DNA of 64,000 bases from CAYPNP01 sp964412195 (lineage in GTDB: Bacteria > Acidobacteriota > JAAYUB01). The stretch is from positions 1 through 64,000 of the forward strand of contig CAYPNP010000005.1 in assembly GCA_964412195.1 (NCBI GenBank). Direction: 5' to 3'. The stretch's first letter is position 1, and each line of letters starts with the position of its first letter. The position numbers and the translations under genes are program-made. The notes below the pieces were generated by a model, which had not been told where the DNA came from, did not search any database, and worked only from the letters and a program-made list of their open reading frames with translations. This document shows, in pieces, positions 25,889-34,263 of this stretch.

Positions 25889-25930
25889 GGCCGGACCGGG
25901 CACGAAGCCCGTTCCGGCCCTTTCTTTTTC
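25889..25930 (+). terminator. Rho-independent terminator after paralogue 3
   Basis: A 13-bp stem with one mismatch (GGCCGGACCGGGC/GCCCGTTCCGGCC), a 5-base loop and CTTTCTTTTTC following. It ends the three-gene secreted cluster. Confidence 0.85.
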
Positions 25931-25961
25931 TGCCCGGCTGCGTCTGCGTCCCCCGAAATTG

Positions 25962-25990
25962 TTGATACCCGCTTGGCCTTGGGATAAAAT
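25962..25990 (+). promoter_or_regulatory. Promoter of the rubrerythrin-DUF2231 unit
   Basis: TTGATA (25962-25967), 17 bp, TAAAAT (25985-25990), about 30 bp upstream of the ATG. Both hexamers differ from consensus by one or two bases. Confidence 0.65.
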
Positions 25991-26020
25991 ATCTTTATTT
26001 TTTATGACAGGAGGACTCAG

Positions 26021-26656
26021 ATGAAATCGTTCCTTTCGGGAACTCTCGGTACCATGCTTGCAGTGGTCCTGTTCATCCTGGCAGCTCCCCCGGCGCCTCT
26101 TCGCGCAGCTGGATCGCCTGCCACCACCCTGGACAACCTGCAGGCGGCCTATGACGGCGAGAGCAACGCCAACGCCCGCTACATCGCATTCGCCAAGAAG
26201 GCGGATGAGGAGGGATATCTGGGCGCGGGCAGCCTGTTCCGGGCTGCGGCGCATGCCGAGGGTGTCCATGTGGCGCGCCTGGCGGAAGTGATCAAGAAAC
26301 TGGGCGGTGTGCCCAAGGCGGACATCAAGGCGCCGGAGGTCAAGACCACGAGGGAAAACCTGGACGCCGCCCTGAAGGGCGAATCTTACGAGCGGGACAC
26401 CATGTACCCGGCATTCATCAAGCAGGCCCGGGCCGAGCGCAACACAGACGCCCTCCGGGTCTTCAATTTCGCCAAGAGCGCGGAGACCGAGCACGCCAAG
26501 TTCTACCAGGCGGCGCTGAATGCCCTGGACAGCTGGAAGGCCGCGAAAAAGGACTTCTTCGTCTGCAACCATTGCGGTTTCACGGTGGAGAAAGTCACCT
26601 TTGACAAGTGCCCCGTCTGCTTCGAGCCGATATCCGAGTACGTGAAGGTGAACTAG
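26021..26656 (+). CDS. Exported rubrerythrin
   Basis: A diiron peroxidase-type protein (211 residues) that would reduce hydrogen peroxide. The ferritin-like bundle supplies the ligands AAYDGESNANARY, AHAEGVHVARL (ExxH), GESYERDTMYP and SAETEHAKFY (ExxH). A C-terminal rubredoxin-like domain has CNHCG and CPVC as the iron site. Unusually, residues 1-30 form a clear signal peptide (MLAVVLFILAAPPAPLRA); most rubrerythrins are cytoplasmic. Electron supply in the periplasm would have to differ from the usual NADH-rubredoxin route. AGGAGG lies 7 bases before the ATG, and DUF2231 follows by 39 bp. Confidence 0.92.
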   Translation: MKSFLSGTLGTMLAVVLFILAAPPAPLRAAGSPATTLDNLQAAYDGESNANARYIAFAKKADEEGYLGAGSLFRAAAHAEGVHVARLAEVIKKLGGVPKADIKAPEVKTTRENLDAALKGESYERDTMYPAFIKQARAERNTDALRVFNFAKSAETEHAKFYQAALNALDSWKAAKKDFFVCNHCGFTVEKVTFDKCPVCFEPISEYVKVN

Positions 26657-26695
26657 CCGCCGGCCCCCAGCGGAACCACTGACGAGGAGGTGCCC

Positions 26696-27187
26696 GTGAA
26701 TTTTCCACCGATCCAGCCATGGGATGCCCTGCACCCGCTGGTGATCCATTTTCCGATCGCTTTGCTCATGATCGCGCCGGTCTTCCTCCTGCTGGGCATG
26801 TTCCTGAAGCGCAGTGCCCGGGAATTCGCCCTATCCGCCCTGATCCTGATGCTGCTGGGGACGGCCGGGACCTACGTGGCCGTGGAGACCGGGGAGGCGG
26901 GCGCCAAGCTGGTGGAACGCACTCCGGAAATCGACGCGGTCCTGGAACGCCACGAGGACATGGCGGATCAGACCCGTCTTCTCTTCACCATCCTGACCGT
27001 GGTGTACGCCGGACTACTGTTCGTGCCGATTTTCCTGAAGAAGGAAATCGGCGCCATCTGGCGGCTGGCGATCCACGGGGTTTTCCTGCTGGCGTACCTG
27101 GTCTCCCTGCTGAGCCTGGCCAACACGGCCCACCTGGGAGGGCGCCTGGTGCACGAGCTGGGCGTGCGCGCCCTCATCGTCCCGTAA
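26696..27187 (+). CDS. DUF2231 membrane protein
   Basis: 163 residues with four hydrophobic helices (about 15-36, 43-62, 95-112, 121-140). The signature DALHPLVIHFPIALLMI near the N-terminus and a late NTAHLGGRLVHELG place it in DUF2231, a small integral membrane family often beside cytochromes or metal-redox genes. Histidines within the helices could bind heme or metal; this is an inference. Start is GTG at 26696 with GAGGAGG 5 bases upstream, preferred over a GTG six bases earlier that overlaps that site. It shares the rubrerythrin promoter and might feed electrons to the exported rubrerythrin. Confidence 0.88.
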   Translation: MNFPPIQPWDALHPLVIHFPIALLMIAPVFLLLGMFLKRSAREFALSALILMLLGTAGTYVAVETGEAGAKLVERTPEIDAVLERHEDMADQTRLLFTILTVVYAGLLFVPIFLKKEIGAIWRLAIHGVFLLAYLVSLLSLANTAHLGGRLVHELGVRALIVP

Positions 27188-27190
27188 TTC

Positions 27191-27381
27191 ACCACCAAGG
27201 CACAAAGGACACAAAGAAACCTGAACGCGGAACGCTGAACATCGAACGCCGAACGTTGAACGGGGAACCGGGAGCCATAAACTCCGGATTCCCCGTTCTT
27301 GTTTTCGTTCAGAGTTCAGCGTTCGGCGTTGGACGTTCAGCGTTTGTATTATTCTTTGCGTCCTTTGCGCCTTTGCGGTGG
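27191..27381. repeat. Palindromic intergenic element that ends inside hydF
   Basis: Outer arms CACCAAGGCACAAAGGACAC (left) and the inverse of a CGCAAAGGCGCAAAGGACGC-type sequence (right) enclose inner arms of GAACGCTGAAC/GAACGTTGAAC units and their inverse (GTTCAGCGTTC). A central hairpin of TCCGGATTCC type lies near 27286-27296. The right arm overlaps the last codons of hydF. It has the same architecture as the CACGGAGG-type elements at 18593, 55862 and 58797. Confidence 0.75.
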
Positions 27382-28635
27382 ATTGTTTTCCTTAAAGAGG
27401 GCGAGGGCGGAGGGGAAGGGGACCAGGGCGCGTTCCAGGATCCCCAGCGAACGGGCAATGGCCAGGCCGTAGTTGGTGACCGGCACGCCCGCCTGGCGGC
27501 AGCGCCAGATGCGGCTGAGCACTTCGCGACGGTTGATCATGCAGCTCCCGCACTGGATCACCAGGCGGTAGGGAGACAGGTCGTCCGGGAAGTCGTGCCC
27601 CTGGACGTGGTGGAATTTCAGCCGGCCGCCCACGAACTGCCCGAGCCAGCGGGGGATCTTCACCCGGCCGATGTCCTCGCCGATGGGATGGTGGGAGCAG
27701 GCCTCCGCCACCAGTACGCCGTCCCCGGCTTTCAGCTTCTCCATGGCCAGGGCGCCGCGGACATATTCCAGCAGGTCCCCCTTGAACCGGGCGAAGAGGA
27801 TGGAAAACGAGGTGAGGGGGACCTTCGCCGGCGTGTCCGCCGCCACCTTTTCGAAGGCCTGCGAGTCGGTGACCACCAGCGCCGGCGGCCGGCGAAGCTG
27901 CTCCAGGGCCGTCCGCAGTTCATTCTCCTTCACCACCAGGCACCAGCCGTCGTGGTCCAGGATGTCCCGGATGGCCTGCACCTGGGGCAGGATCAGACGG
28001 CCTTTCGGGGCTTCTTTGTCGATGGGCACCACCAGGATCACCGGGCGGCCCGGCTCCAGCAGATCGCCGAGGATGGCCGGGGTGTTGATGAAATCTTCCG
28101 GCGCTGCCGCGATCAAGGCGGCCCGCAACTCCGCCAGGCCAGCCCCGGAGACAGCCGACGTTTCGATGACCTGGACGCGCTGCCCCCGAAGGCGTTTCAC
28201 CAATTCCGACGGCGGCCGGTGCTGATCGGCCTTGTTGAAGGCCACCACCAGCGGAGTCTCCCGGCGGGCGAACTCGGCCAGAATCTCCTCCTCGAAAGTG
28301 CCCCAGCCCGGCGCCTCCGCCACCAGGATGGCCAGGTCGGTTCGGTCGAAAATCTTGCGGGTGCGCGCCACCCGCAGCGCGCCGAGGGCGCCCGTGTCGT
28401 CGATGCCGGCCGTGTCGATGAACTGGACGGGCCCCAGTGGCAGCAGCTCCATCGGTTTCTCCACCGGATCTGTGGTGGTCCCGGCGCGGGCGGAGACGAT
28501 GGACACCTCCTGCCGGGTGAAGGCGTTCAGGAGAGATGATTTCCCGACGTTCCGCCGGCCGAACAGGCCGATGTGCAGACGCATCCCGCGCGGCGCGCCC
28601 TTGCTTTTCACGATGGCGGGTCCTCCCTTGTTCAT
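27349..28635 (-). CDS. hydF: [FeFe]-hydrogenase maturation GTPase HydF
   Basis: HydF is the scaffold on which the H-cluster diiron unit is assembled by HydE and HydG. The GTPase domain has the P-loop GRRNVGKSSLLNAF, AGTTTDPV (switch), DTAGID and FNKAD. A dimerisation domain follows. The C-terminal cluster domain supplies the ligands in CSHHPIGED and CGSCMINRRE. Length (428) fits the family. The ATG at 28635 follows a promoter by 6 bases; a GTG at 28611 with GGGAGGA upstream is an alternative. The last ten residues (PPQRRKGRKE) come from the repeat element. hydE, hydG and hydrogenase genes are not in the window. Confidence 0.93.
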   Translation of the reverse strand: MNKGGPAIVKSKGAPRGMRLHIGLFGRRNVGKSSLLNAFTRQEVSIVSARAGTTTDPVEKPMELLPLGPVQFIDTAGIDDTGALGALRVARTRKIFDRTDLAILVAEAPGWGTFEEEILAEFARRETPLVVAFNKADQHRPPSELVKRLRGQRVQVIETSAVSGAGLAELRAALIAAAPEDFINTPAILGDLLEPGRPVILVVPIDKEAPKGRLILPQVQAIRDILDHDGWCLVVKENELRTALEQLRRPPALVVTDSQAFEKVAADTPAKVPLTSFSILFARFKGDLLEYVRGALAMEKLKAGDGVLVAEACSHHPIGEDIGRVKIPRWLGQFVGGRLKFHHVQGHDFPDDLSPYRLVIQCGSCMINRREVLSRIWRCRQAGVPVTNYGLAIARSLGILERALVPFPSALALFKENNPPQRRKGRKE

Positions 28636-28641
28636 GGGCAC

Positions 28642-28670
28642 ATCATACCGGAAACCGGGCCGCTTGCCAA
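28642..28670 (-). promoter_or_regulatory. hydF promoter, leaderless arrangement
   Basis: On the minus strand TTGGCA (28670-28665) and TATGAT (28647-28642) are separated by 17 bp. The -10 ends 6 bases before the ATG at 28635, so the predicted transcript starts at the start codon. It lies just beyond the terminator of the act operon. Confidence 0.6.
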
Positions 28671-28702
28671 ATCAGGAACGTGCCGGAGACCGGACTCTTG
28701 CG

Positions 28703-28729
28703 AAATGAAAAGCCGGCCCGGGGGCCGGC
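28703..28729 (-). terminator. Terminator of the cox-act respiratory operon
   Basis: On the minus strand an 8-bp stem GCCGGCCC/GGGCCGGC is followed by TTTTCATTTC. It lies 43 bp after the actF stop codon and before the hydF promoter. Confidence 0.8.
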
Positions 28730-28771
28730 GGTGTCAGAATCGGAATCCGCTGCAGTCCCAGGGCGAGCGGG

Positions 28772-29788
28772 TTAGTCCGCGGCGGCTTGCGCTTGCTCGG
28801 GGCCGAAGAAGACCATGGCCACCGGGATGCCCAGGATCACGGCTTCCAGGAGAAACGCCGGCAGGCTGGCCGGCCGGACCGGCAGGACGAACAGGAACCG
28901 CTCGATGATGTAGCCGGCGATGACGCACTCGGCGGCCGCGGTGACCACGGCGCGGGAGCGCTTGGCCGACCTGGACACAAGCACGCCGAACGGGAGGATG
29001 AACAGGAGCAGGAGCACCGCCACGGACATCGCCCGGTACGGGGAGACGGCGGCTCGTTTGAACAGGTAGGAGACCTCCTCGGGGATGTTCCCGTACCAGA
29101 TGGTCAAATACTGCGCGAACAGCTGGCCGGCCCAGAAGAGGGAAAAGCCGAACAGCAGCTTGGCCAGGTCGATCTGCGCGGGGAGCATCCGGGCGGGATC
29201 GGGCGTCCGGGCCCACGCCGCCGCCAGGAGGGCGGCCGCGATGCCGACGTAGAAGGCCTCGATGAAGAAGTAGGCCCCGAACAGGGTGCTGACCCAGGGC
29301 GCTTCCAGCGACATGTACCAGTCGAAGGCCATCAGCGACTGGGCAGTCACGAACGTGAAGATGTACACCACCGCCAGGAGACGCGCCCGCGGCGATTCCC
29401 GGTCCAGCGCCAGGGCGAAGAGATAGGCGACGGCCGCGAGGGCCAATTGCAGGACCACGTTGCGGACGACAAAGAACGTCGGGTCCAGCCAGCGGTCGGG
29501 GTGGGCGGTCCACGGGTATATCGCCAGGCGGCCCGACCAGATCAGGAACACGGCGGGGCTGACCAGCAGCAGGGGGTAGATGCGCAGGAGCCGGTTCTGG
29601 ATCGGGGGCAGCCACGTGGCGTTCGACAGGAGGGCGGCCGCCAGCAGGGCGATCACGCCCTGGCACAGGGAGGCCCAGAACGTCAAGGCCGGAAGAAGGG
29701 CGGCGCCGGCGGAATCGCCGAGGAGCCACTCCAGCAGCAGGATGGCGACGACGGAGGCGGCGGCGATCCAGGGGATCCGCTGGCTCAT
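28772..29788 (-). CDS. actF: Alternative complex III subunit ActF
   Basis: A 338-residue polytopic membrane protein with about ten hydrophobic helices, the small quinol-side/structural membrane subunit of alternative complex III. Typical features are FFIEAFYVGIAAALLAAAW and the WYGNIPEEVSYLFKR segment, which is well conserved in ActF. It is the last gene of the operon; its ATG overlaps the actD stop as ATGA. ActF in some organisms is a shorter relative of NrfD-type ActC. Assignment rests on position and sequence pattern together. Confidence 0.88.
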   Translation of the reverse strand: MSQRIPWIAAASVVAILLLEWLLGDSAGAALLPALTFWASLCQGVIALLAAALLSNATWLPPIQNRLLRIYPLLLVSPAVFLIWSGRLAIYPWTAHPDRWLDPTFFVVRNVVLQLALAAVAYLFALALDRESPRARLLAVVYIFTFVTAQSLMAFDWYMSLEAPWVSTLFGAYFFIEAFYVGIAAALLAAAWARTPDPARMLPAQIDLAKLLFGFSLFWAGQLFAQYLTIWYGNIPEEVSYLFKRAAVSPYRAMSVAVLLLLFILPFGVLVSRSAKRSRAVVTAAAECVIAGYIIERFLFVLPVRPASLPAFLLEAVILGIPVAMVFFGPEQAQAAAD

Positions 29789-30222
29789 GATTTCACCTCC
29801 GTCTCCTGCCGGATGATGAAATCGTTGCCGGGATCCTCCCCCGAGACGATGGTGCGGATGTCCGGCATCCGGCTCAGGATCAGGAAACCCACGAAGGTGA
29901 GGATGCCCCCGAAGAGGATGGTCAGCTCGAAGGCGATGATGATGTAGGGCGGCAGGGACACGATGGGCTTCCCGCCGGTGATCAGCGGCCAGTCGAGGGA
30001 GGTGCCGATGGTCAGGGCGAAGCCCGAGAGCAACCCGGCGATGGCGCCGATCAGCGTGAAGAACTTCAACCGGCTGGGCCGGGGATGCAGCAGATGCTCC
30101 ACCTCGTGGACGGGTACCGGCATGACCACCGTGAGTTCCCTGGCCGGAACCCCGCCGCGGACGAGTTCTTCGAGCTTCGCGAGGAAGGCGTGCTTGTCCT
30201 GGAATTTCCATTCGTGCGTCAT
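29785..30222 (-). CDS. actD: Alternative complex III subunit ActD (DUF3341)
   Basis: 145 residues with two hydrophobic helices (about 53-75 and 92-115) and a soluble N-terminal part, the known layout of ActD. DUF3341 marks are the LTVVMPVPVHEVEHLLHPRPS stretch and the PPYIIIAFELTILFGGILTF helix. The start codon overlaps the actC stop (ATGA), and its own stop overlaps the actF start, so actC-D-F are translationally coupled. It has no cofactor ligands; the role is structural within the complex. Confidence 0.93.
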   Translation of the reverse strand: MTHEWKFQDKHAFLAKLEELVRGGVPARELTVVMPVPVHEVEHLLHPRPSRLKFFTLIGAIAGLLSGFALTIGTSLDWPLITGGKPIVSLPPYIIIAFELTILFGGILTFVGFLILSRMPDIRTIVSGEDPGNDFIIRQETEVKS

Positions 30223-31517
30223 TCTGCCTGCTCCTTCACTTCGGTGATGGCCAGGACCGGCAGCAGCTTGGTGAAGATCAGGAACAGGGTGAAGAACCAG
30301 CCGAAGCTGCCGATCATGATGCCGATCTCGACGAAAGTCGGGTGATAGTTGCCCCAGTTGTAGGGATCGAAATCCCTCGCCAGCGAGGTGACGATAATGA
30401 CGAAACGCTCCAGCCACATGCCGATGTTGACGAAGATGGACAGGATGAACAGGTACTTCAGGCTGCGCCGGAGCTTCTTCACGAACAGGCTCAGCGGCAG
30501 GAGGGAATTGCAGAATAGCATCAGCCAGTAGGCATAGCGGTAATCGCCCAGGGCCCGCCACATGAAATGGTATTTCTCGTACAGGTTGCCGCTGTAAAGG
30601 GCCAGGAGGAACTCGACGATGTAGGAGTAGGTGACGATGACGGACGTGAACAGCAGGATCTTGGCGATGGCCTCGAAGTGGTCGATGGTGATGTACTTGT
30701 CCAGGCCGACGATCTTGCGCATGGGGATCACCAGGGTCAGCACCATGGCGGTGCCCGAGAAGATCGCGCCGGCCACGAAGTAGGGGGCGAAGATCGTGGT
30801 GTGCCAGCCGGGGATCACGCTCATGGCGAAGTCCCACGAGACCACCGAGTGGACCGAGATCACCAGCGGCGTGGCGAAGGCGGCCAGGAACAGGTAGAGG
30901 AAGTTGTAATGCTTCCACTGGTCCATGGTGCCGCGCCAGCCGAGGGCGAACACCCTGTAGAACCACTGCTTGACGCCGTCGGTGTAACGGCGGACGATGG
31001 CCAGGTCCGGGACCAGGCCGACGTAGAAGAAGATCAGGCTGATGGTGAAGTAGGTGCTGACGGCGAACACGTCCCAGTCCAGCGGCGAGCGGAAATTGAC
31101 CCAGAGGTGGCGCTGGTTGGGGTAGGGGAAGAGCCAGTAGGCGAACCAGGGCCGGCCGAGGTGAATGAGCGGGAACAGGCCGGCGGTCATCACGGCGAAC
31201 ACGGTCATGGCTTCAGCCGAGCGGTTGAAGCTGCTGCGGAAGCGCGCCCGGAAGAGGAAGAGGATGGCCGAGATCAGCGTGCCGGAGTGGGCGATGCCAA
31301 CCCAGAACACGAAGGTGGTGATGTAGACGCCCCAGCCGACGGGGTGGGTGATCCCGGCCACGCCGAGGCCGTGATACATCTGGTAGCCCCAGAGGCCCAT
31401 CCCGACCAGGAACGCCAGGAAGGAGATGCCGAGCGCCGCCCAGTACCCCTTGGAGGGCTTGCCCATGGCCGCCAGGACGTCTTTTTCCAGCTGTTCATAG
31501 AAGGCGTGCAGACTCAT
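30219..31517 (-). CDS. actC: Alternative complex III subunit ActC (NrfD-like)
   Basis: The quinol-binding membrane subunit, 432 residues with ten predicted transmembrane helices, of the NrfD/PsrC family. Characteristic segments are VFWVGIAHSGTLISAILFL, HLGRPWFAYWLFPYPNQ, VSWDFAMSVIPGWHTTIFAPYF and DHFEAIAKILLF. The complex oxidises quinol and passes electrons to the Fe-S and heme subunits ActB and ActA; whether it pumps protons is debated. GGAGGG lies upstream of the ATG, which begins one base after the actB stop. Confidence 0.96.
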   Translation of the reverse strand: MSLHAFYEQLEKDVLAAMGKPSKGYWAALGISFLAFLVGMGLWGYQMYHGLGVAGITHPVGWGVYITTFVFWVGIAHSGTLISAILFLFRARFRSSFNRSAEAMTVFAVMTAGLFPLIHLGRPWFAYWLFPYPNQRHLWVNFRSPLDWDVFAVSTYFTISLIFFYVGLVPDLAIVRRYTDGVKQWFYRVFALGWRGTMDQWKHYNFLYLFLAAFATPLVISVHSVVSWDFAMSVIPGWHTTIFAPYFVAGAIFSGTAMVLTLVIPMRKIVGLDKYITIDHFEAIAKILLFTSVIVTYSYIVEFLLALYSGNLYEKYHFMWRALGDYRYAYWLMLFCNSLLPLSLFVKKLRRSLKYLFILSIFVNIGMWLERFVIIVTSLARDFDPYNWGNYHPTFVEIGIMIGSFGWFFTLFLIFTKLLPVLAITEVKEQAE

Positions 31518-31518
31518 G

Positions 31519-34242
31519 TCAAACCCTCCGGGCGCTCAGGTAGTAAACGGACGGGTCGGTACCGATCTCTTCCAGCACGCGGTAGACCCGGTGGTCGTGG
31601 GCCAGGGCGTATACCCGGGAGTCCTTGTCCAGGATGTTGCCGAAGGTGATGGCCCCGGCCGGGCAGGTCTGGGCGCAGGCCGGCGTGATCTCGCCGTCCT
31701 TCACGAGGCGGGACTCGTCCTTCGCGTGGTCCTTGGCATGGCGGATCCGCTGGATGCAGAAGGTGCATTTCTCCATCACGCCCTTGGGCCGCCGGGAAAC
31801 GTCGGGATTGGTCAGCAGGTCCAGCGGCGCTGGCGGCACCTGCTCGAACCAGTTGAACCGGCGGGCTTTGTACGGGCAGTTGTTGTTGCAGTAGCGCGTG
31901 CCGACGCACCGGTTGTAGACCTGGACGTTCAGGCCTTCGTCGTTGTGATAGGTGGCGTAGACGGGGCAGACCGTCTCGCAGGGGGCGTGGTCGCAGTGCT
32001 GGCACATGACCGGCAGCAGGAAGGGCTGCCCCAGCCCGTCGAAGTACGGCTCGATCCGGATCCACGACAGCTCGCGGCCCCGGAGGTGCTCCTCCGGGCC
32101 GCTCAGGGGGACATTGTTCTCGAGATAGCAGGCCGCCACGCAGGCGGAGCAGCCCGTGCACTTGTCCAGGTCGATCGCCATCGCCCAGCGGTAGGTCTTG
32201 TGCTCGTGCGGCGGGAACATGGTGTATTTGGGGTGGGCGTGCTCTCCCTCTTTGTGGTGGGGCAACACCCCCCTCTTCTGGGCGTCGAGAGCGCCGGACA
32301 GGATCGGCAGGCGCACCCGCCGGCCGGTCGCCGCCAGCTCCTGGGCCCCCAGGCAAGCCACCCGCTCGCCGGTGGCCGGATCGAACGGGCGCGGGATGTC
32401 GCCGGCGGCGTCGACGGCGACTTCGGCGACCATCTCGGGAACGCCGGGGTGGAGCCGGACCGCGGCCGTCCAGGGAGAGCCGCCAGCCGCCAGCCGGACC
32501 TCGTCCCCGTTGGCCAGGCCCCCGGCCGTGCCGCGGGACTCGGCGATCAGGGCGTAAGAACCGTAGGAGACGGCGCTGAGCGGGTCGGGGATCTCATGGA
32601 GCAGCGGGATGACCCGGCTGCGGCCGTCGAACGTCCGCCGCGAGGGGGGCACCAGCAGGACGGGGGGCTGGAGGGGCGCCGGCCAGGGACCGTTGCGCAG
32701 GGCGGCGGCGGCCTCCGGCCTGGGCGCCAGGGCCGGCGCCTCCGGGTTCCACTCCACCACGCCCTCCTCCCACCAGCGGGCGCTGAGCGGCTTCCAGCGC
32801 TCGAAGAGGTACTCCTTGTACGTCGTCGAGCGTCCCATCAGGCCGAGCAGGATGTCGCCCTCCGTGCGGGTGTCGTGGAACAGCTTGAAGATCGGCCGGA
32901 TCTGGCTGCGCACGCCCTGCCGGGGGATCGCGTCGCCCCAGCTCTCCAGGGCGTGGGAAAGCGGCAGGATCAGGCCGCATCTCTCCATCGACGGGTAGAG
33001 GAAATCCGTGATGCCCACCTGGAGGTCCGCCTCCGCGAGGGCTTCGCGCAGCCCGGGCTCCCCGGCCAGGCTGTGGATCCGCGATACGAAGATCACGCCG
33101 GGCTTCTGCCGGCGGCAACGGTCGGCGAGAGCATGAAGGTCCGCATGCGTGCCGACGCGTTCGTAATTCTCGGCGGTCGCGAAATCGACGGCCGCGGGGA
33201 TCGCGCCCAGACCCCACTGCAGGACGGTTGCCAGGAGGGCGATCTTGAGCCCACCCGGTTGCGCCGTGGCCAACCCTCCGGCGAGGACCAGCGGCTGGCG
33301 TGCCTTGCCCAGGGCGGAAGCCAGGTTGTCGATGTCTTCAGGCCGCAGCCCGGTGCGCTCGGCGGCCTGCTCGCGGGAGACGGCGGGAATGGCCGAAGTG
33401 ATTTCGGGGGGAACGGCCTGCCGCATGGGCAGCCGGCGGGCCAGGTGAGCCAACAGGTCCGCCTCGCTGCCGGCCCGCACGATAAGGCGGCGTCCGGCCT
33501 TGGCTCCGGTAAGGCTGAGGCCGCTCTCGGCGTGGAACCAGGCGAAGGAATCGCGGTCCTTGGCGGCGATCTCCCGAGTGAAGCGGACCGGATTGATGAA
33601 CGTGTCCAGGATGTCCGCTCCGACCGTCAGCAGGGCGTCGACGGGGCGCAGGCGGAACTGGGGCAGAGTGCGTAATCCGAAAAGAGCCGCGTTCGCCGAC
33701 CGGATGGCGCCGTGGTGGTAGGTTTCCACCTCGGACAACCGTTCGATTCCCATCCCGCCGCAGCATTCGTCGATCAGCCCCGCCAGCGAACCGGTGGTGT
33801 GCCCGGCCAGGTAGGCGCTCCAGCGTCCCTTCGCCCGGGCGTCCGCGAGGGATTTGCGGACGGAGTCGAGCGCTTCGTCCCAGCTGACGGGCTCGAGCCG
33901 GCCGTCCGCCCGGCGGCGCATCGGCTGGCGGACGCGCTCGGGGTGGTAGAGCCGCATCAGCGAGGCCTGGCCCCGGATGCAGAGCGCCCCGCGGCTGACC
34001 GGATGGGCCGGGTTGCCCTCGAGCTTGACGGGATGGCCGTCTCGGGTGTTGATCATCAATCCGCATTGGGCCGGGCACTCCGTGCAGGTCGAGAAGGAGT
34101 AGGACGGCTCTCCCGGGAGCATGCTGTCCGGGAGTGGCTCGACCTGGGACAGGAGGGGCTCCTGGCCGAAATTCAGGCTCCATGAGGTGACCAGCGTGCC
34201 GGAGACCAGGCCGAGCGTTTTCAGGAATTCACGACGTTCCAT
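31519..34242 (-). CDS. actB: Alternative complex III subunit ActB (molybdopterin-like plus Fe-S)
   Basis: 907 residues in two parts. The N-terminus has a twin-arginine-type start (MERREFLKTLG). Residues 50-600 resemble molybdopterin oxidoreductases, with the [4Fe-4S] pattern CTECPAQCGL and ALCIRGQ still intact. The C-terminal ~250 residues are an NrfC-like ferredoxin domain with four cysteine groups: CTGCSACVAAC, CQHCDHAPCETVCP, CVGTRYCNNNCP and CTFCIQRI plus CAQTCPAG. It relays electrons from the quinol site to cytochromes. GAGGAG lies upstream of the ATG. Molybdenum is not expected from characterised relatives, so the retained N-terminal cysteines deserve comparison. Confidence 0.95.
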   Translation of the reverse strand: MERREFLKTLGLVSGTLVTSWSLNFGQEPLLSQVEPLPDSMLPGEPSYSFSTCTECPAQCGLMINTRDGHPVKLEGNPAHPVSRGALCIRGQASLMRLYHPERVRQPMRRRADGRLEPVSWDEALDSVRKSLADARAKGRWSAYLAGHTTGSLAGLIDECCGGMGIERLSEVETYHHGAIRSANAALFGLRTLPQFRLRPVDALLTVGADILDTFINPVRFTREIAAKDRDSFAWFHAESGLSLTGAKAGRRLIVRAGSEADLLAHLARRLPMRQAVPPEITSAIPAVSREQAAERTGLRPEDIDNLASALGKARQPLVLAGGLATAQPGGLKIALLATVLQWGLGAIPAAVDFATAENYERVGTHADLHALADRCRRQKPGVIFVSRIHSLAGEPGLREALAEADLQVGITDFLYPSMERCGLILPLSHALESWGDAIPRQGVRSQIRPIFKLFHDTRTEGDILLGLMGRSTTYKEYLFERWKPLSARWWEEGVVEWNPEAPALAPRPEAAAALRNGPWPAPLQPPVLLVPPSRRTFDGRSRVIPLLHEIPDPLSAVSYGSYALIAESRGTAGGLANGDEVRLAAGGSPWTAAVRLHPGVPEMVAEVAVDAAGDIPRPFDPATGERVACLGAQELAATGRRVRLPILSGALDAQKRGVLPHHKEGEHAHPKYTMFPPHEHKTYRWAMAIDLDKCTGCSACVAACYLENNVPLSGPEEHLRGRELSWIRIEPYFDGLGQPFLLPVMCQHCDHAPCETVCPVYATYHNDEGLNVQVYNRCVGTRYCNNNCPYKARRFNWFEQVPPAPLDLLTNPDVSRRPKGVMEKCTFCIQRIRHAKDHAKDESRLVKDGEITPACAQTCPAGAITFGNILDKDSRVYALAHDHRVYRVLEEIGTDPSVYYLSARRV

Positions 34243-34263
34243 GCGATTCTCCTCAAGTCCGGA

